A stretch of DNA of 64,000 nt from JACRLW01 sp046349595 (GTDB taxonomy: Bacteria; Planctomycetota; UBA1135; UBA2386), in contig JAXMCA010000002.1 in the NCBI GenBank assembly GCA_046349595.1, positions 930,001 to 994,000 of the forward strand, read 5' to 3'. The position numbers were made by a program, and so were the translations under genes. Below are positions 43,591 to 54,900 of this stretch, piece by piece. Below the pieces are notes generated by a model. That model made no database searches, was not told the origin of the DNA, and saw only the letters and a list, made by a program, of their open reading frames with translations. How positions within the stretch are numbered: position 1 is the first letter of the stretch; each line of letters opens with the position of its first letter.

Positions 43591-45372
43591 ATGAATCCTT
43601 CCACGCTCACCGCCGCGGCCGCCTTCGCCTGCGCCGCAATCGCGACCCCCATCGCAGCCCAGTCCTTCCGCCTCGACTTCCAAGACGGCCTCGGTGCGTG
43701 GAGCACCGTGCTCGACGGCGTCATGGGTGGTCTCTCGTCCGGCCGCATCGGCCAACCCGAACCCGGCATCCTGCGCTTCACCGGCGAGCTCTCGCTGGAG
43801 AACAACGGCGGCTTCTCGCAGATGCGCACCCCGGTGCGTGAAGGTTCGTGCAGCGACGCCGACGGCTTCGTGCTCGAGGTCAAGGGCGACGGCCGCAGCT
43901 ACATCTTCGACCTGCGCACCAGCAACGTGCGCATGATGGCCGGGTCCTTCCAGCAGAAGTTCGACACGCGTGCCGGCGAGTGGATCCAGGTGCGCCTGCC
44001 GCTGGCGGACTTCCGCCTCTACAACTTCGGTCGCGCGGTGCGCAGTGCGGCGACGCTGGACGCCGCGAAGATCGAATCGATCGGCGTGACCCTCGCCGAC
44101 AAGAAGGCCGGCCCCTTCGTGCTCGACGTGCGCTCGATCGCCACCTATTCCGGCGACGCCGCGACGGTGTCGGCAGTAACCGCATCTTCGGCGTCCGGCG
44201 GAGCTCGTGACCTCGTCGCCGTCGCGCGTTCTGCAGGTCTGAACAAGCTGCTCGCCTGCGTGACCGCGGCCGGGCTCGAGCTGCCCGACCGACCGGTGAC
44301 GATCTTCGCCCCCACCGATGCCGCCTTCGCGGCCCTGCCGAAGGGAACGGTCGAGAAGCTGCTGCGCCCCGAGAACCGCCAGCAGCTCCGCACGATCCTG
44401 ATGCACCACGTCGTCGAGGGTGCCAAGGGTTCCGCCGATGTCCTCAACCAACGCGCACTCGCGAGCCTCGCGGGACAGGAGCTCGCGGTGGATCTCGCCG
44501 CGCGCACCGTCGCCGGCGCGGGCCTCGTGGCGACCGACGTCCCCTTCGACGGCGGGATCGTCCACGTGATCGATCACGTGCTCCTGCCCGAGACGCGTTC
44601 GATCGCGGATCTGGCGATCGCGAGCGAGAACCTGCGGACCCTCGTCGCTGCGGTCAAGGCCGCAGGGCTGGTCGACCAGCTCGGCAAGGACAATGGCCCG
44701 TGGACGGTGTTCGCACCGGTCGACAGCGCCTTCGCCAAGCTGCCGAAGTCTGCGCTCGAGGACCTGCTGAAGCCGCAGAACCGCGGCGAGCTCACCCGCA
44801 TCCTCGGCCTGCACGTCGTGCCTGGCCGCATCGCCGCGCGCGAACTCCTGCAGAAGCGCACGCTGACCACGCTGCTCGGCGCTCCCATCGAAGCCCGCCT
44901 CGTCGGCGGCAAGGTCACGATCGGCGGCGCGGCTCTCGTCACCGCGGACGTGCAGGCCCACAACGGCGTGGTGCACCTGATCGACTCCGTGATCACGAAG
45001 CCGGCCGGCGGCGGCGATCTCGGCACCATGGGCGCGACGGAATCCGACGAGCCCGACGCCAACGCCGAGTTGCGCGCGCTGTACGACCTCGCGGTGCAAC
45101 GCGGGGCACCCCTGTTCAATCGCGGCGACGTCGAATCGTGCGCGGCGATCTACGAGATCGCGGTGCAGAGCCTGCTGCGGCTAGGACGCGGACGGCTCGC
45201 GCCGGAACTGCTCGCGGATCTGCGGAGCGACGCCGAGAGCGCGGGCGCCATCGACAACCCCCGCTCGCGTGCCTGGGCCTATCGGCGCGCACTCGACGAG
45301 GCCTACCGGAGCGCCGGCGACGCGGCGGCGCCCGTCCAGCCGGGCGGGAGCAAGCTGCGACCGCGCCAGTGA
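43591..45372 (+). CDS. Exported CIA30-fasciclin (FAS1) protein
   Basis: 593 residues from the ATG at 43591, which gives the signal peptide (LTAAAAFACAAIATPIAAQ). Residues about 25-185 form a CIA30-like domain (FQDGLGAWSTVLDGVMGGLS, GRSYIFDLRTSNVR). Two fasciclin domains follow: about 208-335 (VTIFAPTDAAFAALPKGTVE, ILMHHVVEG, IVHVIDHVLLP) and about 340-475 (WTVFAPVDSAFAKLPKSALE, ILGLHVVPG, VVHLIDSVI). The last 110 residues are helical (LRALYDLAVQRGAPLFNRGD), as in proteins that pair a helical tail with ligand binding. FAS1 domains mediate adhesion at the cell surface or matrix; CIA30 may bind carbohydrate. Confidence 0.88.
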   Translation: MNPSTLTAAAAFACAAIATPIAAQSFRLDFQDGLGAWSTVLDGVMGGLSSGRIGQPEPGILRFTGELSLENNGGFSQMRTPVREGSCSDADGFVLEVKGDGRSYIFDLRTSNVRMMAGSFQQKFDTRAGEWIQVRLPLADFRLYNFGRAVRSAATLDAAKIESIGVTLADKKAGPFVLDVRSIATYSGDAATVSAVTASSASGGARDLVAVARSAGLNKLLACVTAAGLELPDRPVTIFAPTDAAFAALPKGTVEKLLRPENRQQLRTILMHHVVEGAKGSADVLNQRALASLAGQELAVDLAARTVAGAGLVATDVPFDGGIVHVIDHVLLPETRSIADLAIASENLRTLVAAVKAAGLVDQLGKDNGPWTVFAPVDSAFAKLPKSALEDLLKPQNRGELTRILGLHVVPGRIAARELLQKRTLTTLLGAPIEARLVGGKVTIGGAALVTADVQAHNGVVHLIDSVITKPAGGGDLGTMGATESDEPDANAELRALYDLAVQRGAPLFNRGDVESCAAIYEIAVQSLLRLGRGRLAPELLADLRSDAESAGAIDNPRSRAWAYRRALDEAYRSAGDAAAPVQPGGSKLRPRQ

Positions 45373-45394
45373 CTCGAGGCGGAGAAGGGCGTCC

Positions 45395-46168
45395 TCAGCC
45401 GCGAGCGCGCGGCGTGGCCGACTCACCCTTCTCCTTGCCCTTCACCGGCTCCGGCAGGATCTCGAAGAAGAAGACGTCGAACAGCTCGCTGCGCACGAAC
45501 TCGTAGCTCACCTCGGCATAGCGGCCGACCCCGGAGTCGAGCGTGAGGAAGATCCCGCCGCCGGGGACCTTGTCGTCGTCGCGGTAACCGACCAGCGTGC
45601 GCGAGTGCGCCATGCCGGTGGCGACCGGGATGCCTGCGGCGAGCGTGCGGCGGACGGTGTCGAACTGTGCGGCGTCGAGGCCCTTCACGCTGTTGCTCCA
45701 GGGCTTCACCCACACCACCCGCAGTCGTTGCGCGATCGTCTCGCGCAGCGCGGACGCCTCCTTCGCGAGGTCTTCCTCGGTGACCGCAGGTGCGGCCTTG
45801 GGATCGAAGCTCCGCGCGTAGGGGAAGGACGACTCACGCACGGCTCCGTGCGCGGCGAGACCGGCGAGGATGTCGTGGAAGAAGCCGCCGTCGGTGTCCC
45901 GTCCGATCACGAGGTTCTTCGCGCGGTTCGCGTACTCGGGGGACAGCCGCGTTGCGGTGCCGGTCGCCTTGGCCAGGGTGATCTCGAGCACCGAGATCAC
46001 GGTGAACACCGAGCAGGTCGGTCGACGACCCTGGGAACGCGGGCCGAAACCGGAGCGGTCGATCGATTCCCGCAGGTCCACCTGGGTCGGGAGTGGAGCG
46101 GGCTTCGGCTGCTCCTGCGCAGGGAGCAGGGAGGCGAGGCAGAGCAGTGCGGTTGCGACGTGCTTCAT
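45395..46168 (-). CDS. Exported papain-like (C1A) cysteine protease
   Basis: 257 residues with a signal peptide (VATALLCLASLLPAQ). Q46 of the oxyanion hole and the nucleophile C52 lie in RSQGRRPTCSVFTV. H188 is in ATGMAHSRTLVGYRDD. The Asn is probably replaced or lies in FLTLDSGVGRYAEVSYEFV. The spacing fits the C1A fold, with short loops and no propeptide. It starts 7 bases after the stop of the clostripain-like gene on the same strand, so the two proteases are made together. The C-terminus is charged (EPVKGKEKGESATPRARG). Confidence 0.75.
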   Translation of the reverse strand: MKHVATALLCLASLLPAQEQPKPAPLPTQVDLRESIDRSGFGPRSQGRRPTCSVFTVISVLEITLAKATGTATRLSPEYANRAKNLVIGRDTDGGFFHDILAGLAAHGAVRESSFPYARSFDPKAAPAVTEEDLAKEASALRETIAQRLRVVWVKPWSNSVKGLDAAQFDTVRRTLAAGIPVATGMAHSRTLVGYRDDDKVPGGGIFLTLDSGVGRYAEVSYEFVRSELFDVFFFEILPEPVKGKEKGESATPRARG

Positions 46169-46175
46169 CCGGACT

Positions 46176-48827
46176 TCAATCCTTCACCCAACGCCACGCG
46201 ACCCCTGGGACGTTGATCGGTTTCATCGCGATGAACAGGTGGCCGTCTTCGACGCCGAACGCCGCGGGACCGTAGACGGTGTACATCCGCCCGTCGGCCT
46301 CCGACATCAGGATGCGCAATGCGGGCATGGCGCCTGGGCGGAACCACCAGCGCTGGTGCGTCTTGCCCTCGACACCATCCTCTCCGATCAGACTGTCGAC
46401 CTCGAGCAGTCCCTCCGACGCGTGCGGGCTGTCGGTGAACTCGATGCTCGCCTTGGTCGCCGCCCATTTCTGCGGTCTCGTCAGGATCTGCTGCCGCCAT
46501 CTGCCGGTCAGCTTGCTCGGATTGAAGGCGTCCCAGCTCTTCTTCCACAGCTCCAGGGTCTCGTCGACGACCGTCTCGTACTCCGTCGAAGCGCTCACCG
46601 AGTGGCCAGCCATGGTGTCGACCACGAGGTCGGCCCGGTAGCGCTGCGGAGCGTCGGGCATCAGCATCAGCTCGAGGTTCGTCGTCCAGGGAATGACGAT
46701 CCCGTAGGTCGTTCCGCGCACGCCCTGGTCGTCGACGGTCTCGATCGCGAAGCGGACCTCGGAGGTCGGCAGCGGAGTCGGCAGCTCGCGCAGTGCGACC
46801 TGGCTGCCTTCGGGCGGTACCGGTTCCATGGTCTGGGCGAACCACGTGGAGTGGTGGAACGGGATCACCACGTCGATCCACGCATCCTCCGGCTTGAAGC
46901 GGAACTGCGCGCGAGCGAGCCAGGCGGAGTGCGCAGACGGCGCGGTCATGTCGAGCGTGCAGGGCACGATGGTCGTGTCGTTGCTCGCCTCGAAATGCAT
47001 GCCCGGGATCTCGCTGACGAGATCGTTCGTGCCATCGACGAACTGCGGCATCATCAGGTCGACCTCGTCGGCCGCGGACTGCTCGAGACGGCGCGGCCAG
47101 AGCCGATCCAACACGTAGCGCTTCTGCAGGACGATCCAGTGATCACCATCGCGCAGCAGCGTGTGGTGTTGCACCTGCACGATGCCGGTTCCCTCGACCT
47201 TGGCCTGCACGCCGCAGGCCTGTGCCGGAGCCACCTGCGAGGTCTTCGTGCCGTCGACGGTCGTGCAGCGGATGTCGCTGATCTTGGGCGGTTCCGATGC
47301 ACCCTGCGACTTCATCAGCGTGGCGATCAGGGAGAGGTACCACGCGTTTCCCGAGGCGAACCAGGTCGTTCGATAGGCCTGATCGAACTGCGAGCCGTGG
47401 TACGGCGCCCAGATCGAGAGTCCATGGCTCAGATGGCGGAGATCGCCGACCGAAGACGCGAGCACCGCCGCGTCGATCGCCTGGGTCAGTCGCGTGAGTT
47501 CCTCATTGGCGTCGAAGTCGGGCCGTGAGTGCTCGAGACGCAGGAAGAAGTCGAGCAGATCGATGCTGCGGAAGGCGCCGACCGTCATCCGCGCCGAACG
47601 AGCCTCGTACGACTCCGCATAGAACGACGATCTCTGGATGTCGGTCCAGTGATCCTGTCCTCCCGCGATGCACTTGCGGGAGAGCACGTCGACCGCGGCC
47701 GCGACATCGCCGACCTTGGCGAGGTCGATCGCGCTCAGAGTCGCCGAGCTCAGGTTGTTCTCGGCGGCAACGGCACCGAAGTCCTCGACGATGCCTCGCG
47801 CGATCGCGGCGGCGTCGGTGGTCGAGGCGAAGCGCTTCAGGAGCAGGTCGTACGGGTAGCCGTTGCCGGCCTCGTTCGCCTGCGAGGCGACCATGACCTT
47901 CGCCAGATCCGTCATCTCGACGGCGACCTCCAGATGCGCCATGAGACAGGCATCGAAGGCGATCAGATCGAAGCCGTGGAGGATCGACGACTCGATCGAC
48001 GCCGTGTCGAGCGCCTGGCGCACGCCCTTCAGGGAGATCGGACTGCCGTCGCCGTGGCCGTTCCGATCCTGGTCCTGGACGACGCCGCGCCAACCACCGC
48101 CGTGGTCCCAGACGAACACCGCACGGTGCGGAGCCGGATAGCGCTTGAACACCCCGGCGACGAATCCCCCGAGCACCGCAGGATCACTCGTGTCGAGTTC
48201 TCCGGGGGTCGCCAGCACCTCCGGCTCGCCGACGCCCAGTGGGCGCACGCGCAGGATCCGCGTGTCGCTCCAGTCCTCGGGCTTGTCGTCGGCATCGTGG
48301 AAGCGATCCAGGAGCACGATGACCTCGACTCCCTTCTCCGGCAGTCCCTTGCGCATCTCCTCGAGGTCCGCGAGCGCGCTGGACTCGAGGTTGCTGTCCC
48401 CGCCCAGGTAGATCGCCAGCGTCCATTGCCGTTCCTCGTCCTCCTGGACCTCGCCGAGATCAGCGAGCCCACGTGCGATCGGAATCACTCGCCACAGATC
48501 GTGCTCCTTGTCGCCACAGCGGACGTGCAGTCGGCCGTCGCGCCACGAAGCCGCGAACTCGGTCTCCTTGCCGTCCCTGGTCGCCGTCCCTTTCAGCGTG
48601 TCGCCGTCGGGTCTGGCCTTGACCGCGAATCGCCCGGTCCACGTACCCGTGAGTCCGTCGCCGTCGGCCTTCAGCTCCAGGACGTGGAGGACGTGATCGC
48701 GGAAGGTCCCTGCGAAGCCGTCGGGATCGACGCGGGCGAAGCCGGGCGACTGGGCCCTCGTGGCCGGCACCGGGAGCGACAGGAGGAGGACGACCACACA
48801 GGCCCTGCGGGCCCAGGACGTGAACAT
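46176..48827 (-). CDS. Exported clostripain-like (C11) cysteine protease
   Basis: 883 residues. The ATG at 48827 starts a signal peptide (ARRACVVVLLLSLPVPATRA). The C11 catalytic domain begins near 130 (QWTLAIYLGGDSNLESSALA), with the catalytic His in VFVWDHGGGWRG (about 240) and Cys in LIAFDACLMAHLE (about 292), then ANEAGNGYPYD. The C-terminal half (about 500-880) holds beta-rich domains (DAWIDVVIPFHHSTWFAQTM, ELMLMPDAPQRYRADLVV). C11 enzymes usually cleave after Arg and are often self-activating; the first 125 residues may be a small beta domain or prodomain. Its start faces the giant VIT-VWA gene across 151 bases, so both may share a promoter region. Confidence 0.87.
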   Translation of the reverse strand: MFTSWARRACVVVLLLSLPVPATRAQSPGFARVDPDGFAGTFRDHVLHVLELKADGDGLTGTWTGRFAVKARPDGDTLKGTATRDGKETEFAASWRDGRLHVRCGDKEHDLWRVIPIARGLADLGEVQEDEERQWTLAIYLGGDSNLESSALADLEEMRKGLPEKGVEVIVLLDRFHDADDKPEDWSDTRILRVRPLGVGEPEVLATPGELDTSDPAVLGGFVAGVFKRYPAPHRAVFVWDHGGGWRGVVQDQDRNGHGDGSPISLKGVRQALDTASIESSILHGFDLIAFDACLMAHLEVAVEMTDLAKVMVASQANEAGNGYPYDLLLKRFASTTDAAAIARGIVEDFGAVAAENNLSSATLSAIDLAKVGDVAAAVDVLSRKCIAGGQDHWTDIQRSSFYAESYEARSARMTVGAFRSIDLLDFFLRLEHSRPDFDANEELTRLTQAIDAAVLASSVGDLRHLSHGLSIWAPYHGSQFDQAYRTTWFASGNAWYLSLIATLMKSQGASEPPKISDIRCTTVDGTKTSQVAPAQACGVQAKVEGTGIVQVQHHTLLRDGDHWIVLQKRYVLDRLWPRRLEQSAADEVDLMMPQFVDGTNDLVSEIPGMHFEASNDTTIVPCTLDMTAPSAHSAWLARAQFRFKPEDAWIDVVIPFHHSTWFAQTMEPVPPEGSQVALRELPTPLPTSEVRFAIETVDDQGVRGTTYGIVIPWTTNLELMLMPDAPQRYRADLVVDTMAGHSVSASTEYETVVDETLELWKKSWDAFNPSKLTGRWRQQILTRPQKWAATKASIEFTDSPHASEGLLEVDSLIGEDGVEGKTHQRWWFRPGAMPALRILMSEADGRMYTVYGPAAFGVEDGHLFIAMKPINVPGVAWRWVKD

Positions 48828-48978
48828 CGCCCGACATTGTCGCCGTCGCGAAGCGATGCCGCAAAATCAGCGCGAGCACGTCGCTGCAACACGGATTCGC
48901 GATGCCGCGCTGCCACCGGGAACCCTGAGTGTGCATCGTGGTTCGCGCGCCGCCCGCCGGAAGCCCGAGCACGGAACC

Positions 48979-51900
48979 ATGAGACATCTCGCCTTCGCCG
49001 TCGTCGTCGTCCTGACCTTGGCAGCGATCCATCACGCCCCGGAACCAGCGCGACGCGACGACGACGGCCGGGCCGCCACGGTGGTCGATCGCCACGGCCT
49101 CGCCTTCGTCCAGGCGGCAGGTCGAACGCGTTGGACCCCACTCGGTCGACGTGAACCGCTGCTCGCCGGGGACGCGATCCGCACCGATCTGCGCGGGGCC
49201 AATGCGGTGGAGATCGAACTGGCCGGGGGAGGCCGGGTCCTCGTCGGACCGGACACGCGCATCGAGCTCGGGCCGCGTTCGATCCACGTCCTGCGCGGGG
49301 AATGCGAGGTCGATCCGGGAGAGACACCTGTGAAGGTGACGGGGCCCGGCAAGGCGGATCTGGGGATCGGGACGCGGACCGTGCTGCGCGCGACGGCCGG
49401 CGCGCTGCAGACGCTCGACAAGGACCCTCGTTGGCTCAGCGGCTACCGCGAGTCGACGACCTCCGAATGGATGGGATCCCTGGTGGCGCAGGTCGACGGC
49501 CGCGACGTGCCGCTCGCGATCCGCGAACACCGCGTCGACGTGACGATCCGCGATGCTGTGGCCGAGACCACCATCGAGCAGGTCTACGCCAACGCCACCA
49601 GAACCACGCTGGAGGGGTCCTTCACCTTCCCGCTCCCGCCGGGTGCATCGGTCAGCGGCTTCGCGATGTGGGTCGGCGACGAGCAGGTCGAGGCGGACAT
49701 CGTCGAACGCTCGCGGGCACGCCAGATCTACGAGGATCTCAAACGGCGCAAGGTCGACCCCGGCCTGCTCGAGTGGAGCGGCGGCAACCTGTTCACCGCG
49801 CGCGTCTGGCCGATCCCGGCCCAGGGAGAGAAGCGCGTGCGGGTGCGCTACACGCAGCTCCTGCCGCTCGAAGGGACCACTCTGCGCTGGAGCACCGCGC
49901 TTCGCAGCGAGGCGATGCGCGCGAAGCCGGTCCGTCACGTGCAGGTGCACGCGGAGGTCGCGTCGTCGCGCAAGCTCGTCACGGTCGGCTCGCCGACGCA
50001 CGAGGTCAGCACGAAGCACACCGAGCGCAGCGCAACGCTCGACTGGGACGCACAGGACTTCACGCCGGACCGCGACTTCGAGCTGCGCGTGGAACTCGCG
50101 GAATCGGCGCCGCTCACCGTGGTCGAGCACGTGCGCGACGGCCAGGGCTACTTCGCCGCGATGATCACGCCGCCGGGGGAGAACGCGGGTTGGACGCGTC
50201 CCGCGACTCCCGAGGGGACGGGCGTGGAACTGGTCCTGGTCTGCGACACCTCCGGATCGATGGATGCGCCGGCGCGCAGCGCGCAACGCGAGGTGGTCGC
50301 GGCGTTGCTCGGCTCGCTCGGCGCGAACGACCGATTCCGCCTGCTGGGCAGCGACTACAAGGCCGCGTGGTTCGATCCGGGTGCGGTGCCCGCCGATGCA
50401 GCCCACGTCGCCGCGGCGCTCGACTTCCTCGATGCGCGCCCCTCGCTGGGTTGGACCGACCTCGATCTCGCCTTCGCGACCGCATTGGAGTCGGCCGGAA
50501 AGGGTGCGGTGGTGGTCTACGTCGGCGACGGCATGGTCACGCGCGGCGATGCCGACGGCAGCGCCTTCGCGCGTCGCTGCGCGCAGTTGCTCGAAGGGCA
50601 CGAGGTGACGCTCGACGCCGTCGCGGTCTCCAACGCGATCGACGCCCAGGTCCTCGACGCGATCACCCGCGCCGGCCACGGCACCTACGTCGAAGCCGGC
50701 GACGACGTGCCAACCGCCGCCCTGGCGATCCTCGGCGATGCACTCGGCCCCAAGCTCCAGGACGTGCACATCGCCTTCGAAGGTATCGACGTCGCACGCG
50801 TGCTCCCCGACGTGCTGCCCAACATCGCCGTCGGTCGCGAGCGCATCGTGGTCGGTCGCTACCAACCGAAGAGCGAGGTGCAGAGCGGGCGTGTCGTGGT
50901 CGAGGCGCGACTCGGCGGCAAGCCGGTGCGCTACGAACGCGCCTGCAGCTTCGGTCCCGGCGACCCGGTCTGCTCCTGGCTGCCGCGCCTGTGGGTGCAG
51001 CGCCACATCGAGAAGCTGATCGCGGACGGACTGTCGCCGCAGTCGCGCGCCGACGTGATCGCGCTGAGCGCCGAGTTCCAGGTGATGACTCCGCTGACGT
51101 CGTTCCTCGTGCTGGAGAGCGACGCCGATCGCGAACGCTACGGCGTGACCCGTCGGATCAAGATGCGCGACGGCGAGACCTTCTTCGCGCAGGCCCGCGA
51201 TCAGGCGCGTGCCGATCGCACGCGCACGGCGCTCGCCGATGCGGCGCAGTGGCGTGTCGCGTTGCGTCAGAGTGCGTTGCGGGAGATCGCCGAGCTCGGG
51301 CGTTCCCAGGCGATGGCCGTCGCGATCGCATATCCGGTCTCCCGCTTCGGCCTCTATCGGGGGCCGAGCGATGCCATGCCCGCCGGTCGCGGTGGCGAAG
51401 CACTTCGTGGTCTGAAGCTCGCCGAGGCCGGCGCTGCGGGGGATGACTTCTTCCTCGGGGCCGGTGAGCCCGTCCCGGAGACGACGGTCGCCTCCGGCAC
51501 ATGGGACGATGCGATCGGAAACGACTTCGCCGGCCTCGAGGCGGCGCGCGAGTCGCTCGACGGTGGCGACCTCGGATACCTCGGAGTGGACTTCGAGGAG
51601 CTCGCCGACAAGGACGAGCTCACCGCCGGACTGGCGAAGAAGGTGTCCTTCCATCGCAGGGCGGCCCGCGCACGCCAGAGCGCGAGCGACGTGTTCTCCT
51701 GGTACCCCGACGAGTCGCGGCCGGCTTTGGCCGCATTCGGATTCCCGGGCCTCGCTCGCTTTGCAGGCGCCCCCATCGACAGCCCCGATCCAGAATGGCC
51801 GGCCGAGCTGATCGCGATGGTCCGCGCGCTGGACAAGCGCGCCGCACTGCGCGCGCTCGACGGTGTCGACATCGCCCGCACGGTCACCACGATGCACGGC

Positions 51901-54900
51901 CCGACCGGTCGCGTCACCGAGCGTGCGCACACCCGAACGGTGTGGAGCCGCGGTGGCTACGTCGTCCGTAGCGAAGCCGGACGGAACGCGTCGACGCACC
52001 TGTCGCTCGCCATCGACGGTCGACGTCGCGAGATCGACGTCGCGCTCGGCCTCGGTCGTGATCGCCCCGTCGCGGAGGGCGAACTCGATGACTTCGCGGC
52101 GTGGTTGCCGGCCGGTGCCGGTGCCGACTTCTCGCGCAGCCTCGCCGACCACAGCGCGAAGGTGCTGTCCGACGAGCGCACCAAGGTCGTGCTGGAACTG
52201 CGCTCGCTGTCTGACCCGACGCAGTCACGGGTTCTCACGCTCGATCTGAAGCAGTACGTCCTGCTGTCCATGGTGAGCTACTCGGGCACGCGACGCACCG
52301 GCGACATCACCGTCGAGAGCGTCATCCACGTCGACGGAGTCGCTCTGCCCGGTCGCGTGGTGAGCCACGACGCCGAAGGTCGCGTGATCTCGGTCGAGGA
52401 GATCACCGCGCGCCGCGTGCAGGGCGACGAGCTGCGCGGCGCCGTCGCGGCGGCTCGTGACGGAGAATCCGGCACGCTGTTCGTCGACGCAGCCGACCCG
52501 CTGCTGGTCGATTCCCGCGAGGCCGTGCACGCCCGCACCGCACGCGTGCAGCAGATGCTGTCGGTCCTGGCCGATCTCCTGCAGCGCTCGCGCAAGGACG
52601 AGGCGGTCGCGCTGTGGAAGACCCTCAGCGGACAACTGGGCGGGAACCTCGCCGCGATGACCTGGATCGGCCTCGATGTCGAGGCGAGCACCGGATTCCG
52701 CGGCGGTTACGACGGCATCGCCGATTCCTTGTGCAGGCGTGCGCCGGGTGCGGACACCTTCTTCCTCGTGCAGCGCCTGCTGGAGCGCAGCGCGCCGGCG
52801 CTGGGACCGAACGAACGTCTCGCACTGCACGATCGCATCCGGCCCGCGCTCTTCTGCGACGGCGAGGACGCCGATGCGAAGGACCGCGATCTCGCCTGGC
52901 GCCTCGCCGACGCGCGCCTGTGGCGGGATGTCGGCGACAAGGAGCGCGCCCTCGGCCGCGCACTCGACATCGCGCAGAAGGCCCCATGGAACCTCGAGGC
53001 CCAGCAAATCGCCGCCAACTGGTGCGCGGAGAGCGGGCACGACGAGCAGGCCGAACAGATCGACGAACGCGCCCTCGCGGCGGACTCGCTCTGGACGCGG
53101 GACGAACTCGACGGGCTGTATGCGACGCTGTGCCAGCTCCACTGGTCGAACATCGATCTCGCCAAGGCCGGCGCCGTGGCCGATCGCTGGATCGCATCGG
53201 GTACCGCATCGCACGAAGCACACGCGCTGCGCCTTGCCGTGATGCTCTACCAGGGCAAGTTGAAGGAGGCCGTCGCCGACGTCGACGCGACCCTTGCCGC
53301 CGACCTGGACATCGACGGCAAGCCGTCGGATCTCGCGCGATTCGATGCGGCCCTGCGCTTCCTCCTCGGTGACGGTTGGCGCTTCTCGCGCTCCGCGATC
53401 CTGCCCGACGACCTGCCGCGGCTCGAGAGTGTGGTGCGCAAGTACCTCGTGTCCTCGTCGCGGACGGGTCTCGCTCGCGTGCAGTGGATCCTCGCCAACG
53501 ACGGCTTCCGCCGTACCGACGCCGGTCGAGGTGTGCTCGCGGAGATGCGCGGATGGTTCGGCGTCGCCTCCCGCGTCGAGCAGATGCCCTTCCTCATGCT
53601 CGATCTCGCACTCCAGTATCTCGATGCGCGGGAGCTGTCCGACCAGGCCTGGACCGAGGTCGTCGCGAACCTGCCCAAGCGGATCGCCGCGACGACCAAC
53701 CGCTTCGAGCGTGACCGCCTGGCCCAGCACTACCTGGCCCTCTGCGATCGTCGCGACGCGCAGGATCTCGCGATCACCTTCCAGCGGACCCGGCTCGAAG
53801 ACGCTGCCAGTCGGCTCTCCCGTCCCGGCATCGCGAACGACCTCCTGCAGCGTCTGACCCGGCAGCCGTGGAGCACGGAACGCGAGGACGAGATCCTCGG
53901 CCTGTGCACGCGCACGCTCGACCCGTTCGCAACGACCGATGCCCGGGCCGCCGGGTTCATCAGCATCCTGCGCTGGTCGTGCGACCAGTTGCAGCAGATG
54001 CGCCAGACCAAGGAGCTCGGGCCGGTCGGCGAGCTCGAGAAGCTCCCGCGCAAGGAGCGGCGGGCCAAGGAAGTCACCGCGACGGCGAATGCGCAGCGTT
54101 CGCTCGCCGCGCGTCTCGCCACCTACGCCGGCGGCATGGACCCGGCGCTGCGCGTCTTCGCGACCGTCGAGGCCGCGTGCTTCGCGGCACAGAGCACCGA
54201 CGACCGTGACACGCTCCGCATCGAAACGGTCGCAGCGCTGGACTCCATCAAGGACCGCGACATCGGCGACGGCGGCATCCGCGTCGCACGTCGACGCCTC
54301 TCGCTGGTGCTCTCGCACCTCGCAGTGCGTCGCGGCACGTCGACGGAACTCGTCGACGGCGTGCTGGCCGACTACGCCTCGCGTTCGCAACGAGGGACCG
54401 GCGAGCTCGACTGGCGCGCCGAGACGGCACGTCTGCTCACCGCCCTCGACCGCGACGAAGCCCTCCTGATCGCGCTCGGCCAGTGGATCGCGCCCGCGCG
54501 CCTCGACCAGCACTGGCGCACTCTGCGCGGGTGGCTGCTCGCGTCGCGAGGCGACTTCGCCGCGGCGCGAACCGACCTCGATCGACTCGCGTCCGACACC
54601 GAACTCTCCGCGTTCGAGTGGAACACGCTCGGCGGCTGGCGTCTCGCCGCCGGAGACGAGGCCGGCTGGACCGCGGCGAACATCGCGCGCTTCGACGCGA
54701 TGGACGAATGGAGCCTGCGCGGGGTCGTCCAGTCCGAAACCTCGCGTCTGCAGAGAAAACCCGATGCGATCGATCCGCTGTCGATCGAGGCGGCGCGCTC
54801 CCTGCTCCGCAAGTGCAGCAACCCACAATGGATGCTCCAGCAGGTCATGGCTCTCTACAAGACGAGCAAGGATCCGCGCGTGCTCGGCGCGCTGCCTGCC

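Noticed and set aside
45870..49154. Plus-strand frames of 552 and 541 residues across the clostripain-like gene
   Set aside because: Shadow frames: the minus strand carries signal peptide, catalytic His and Cys motifs of C11 proteases.
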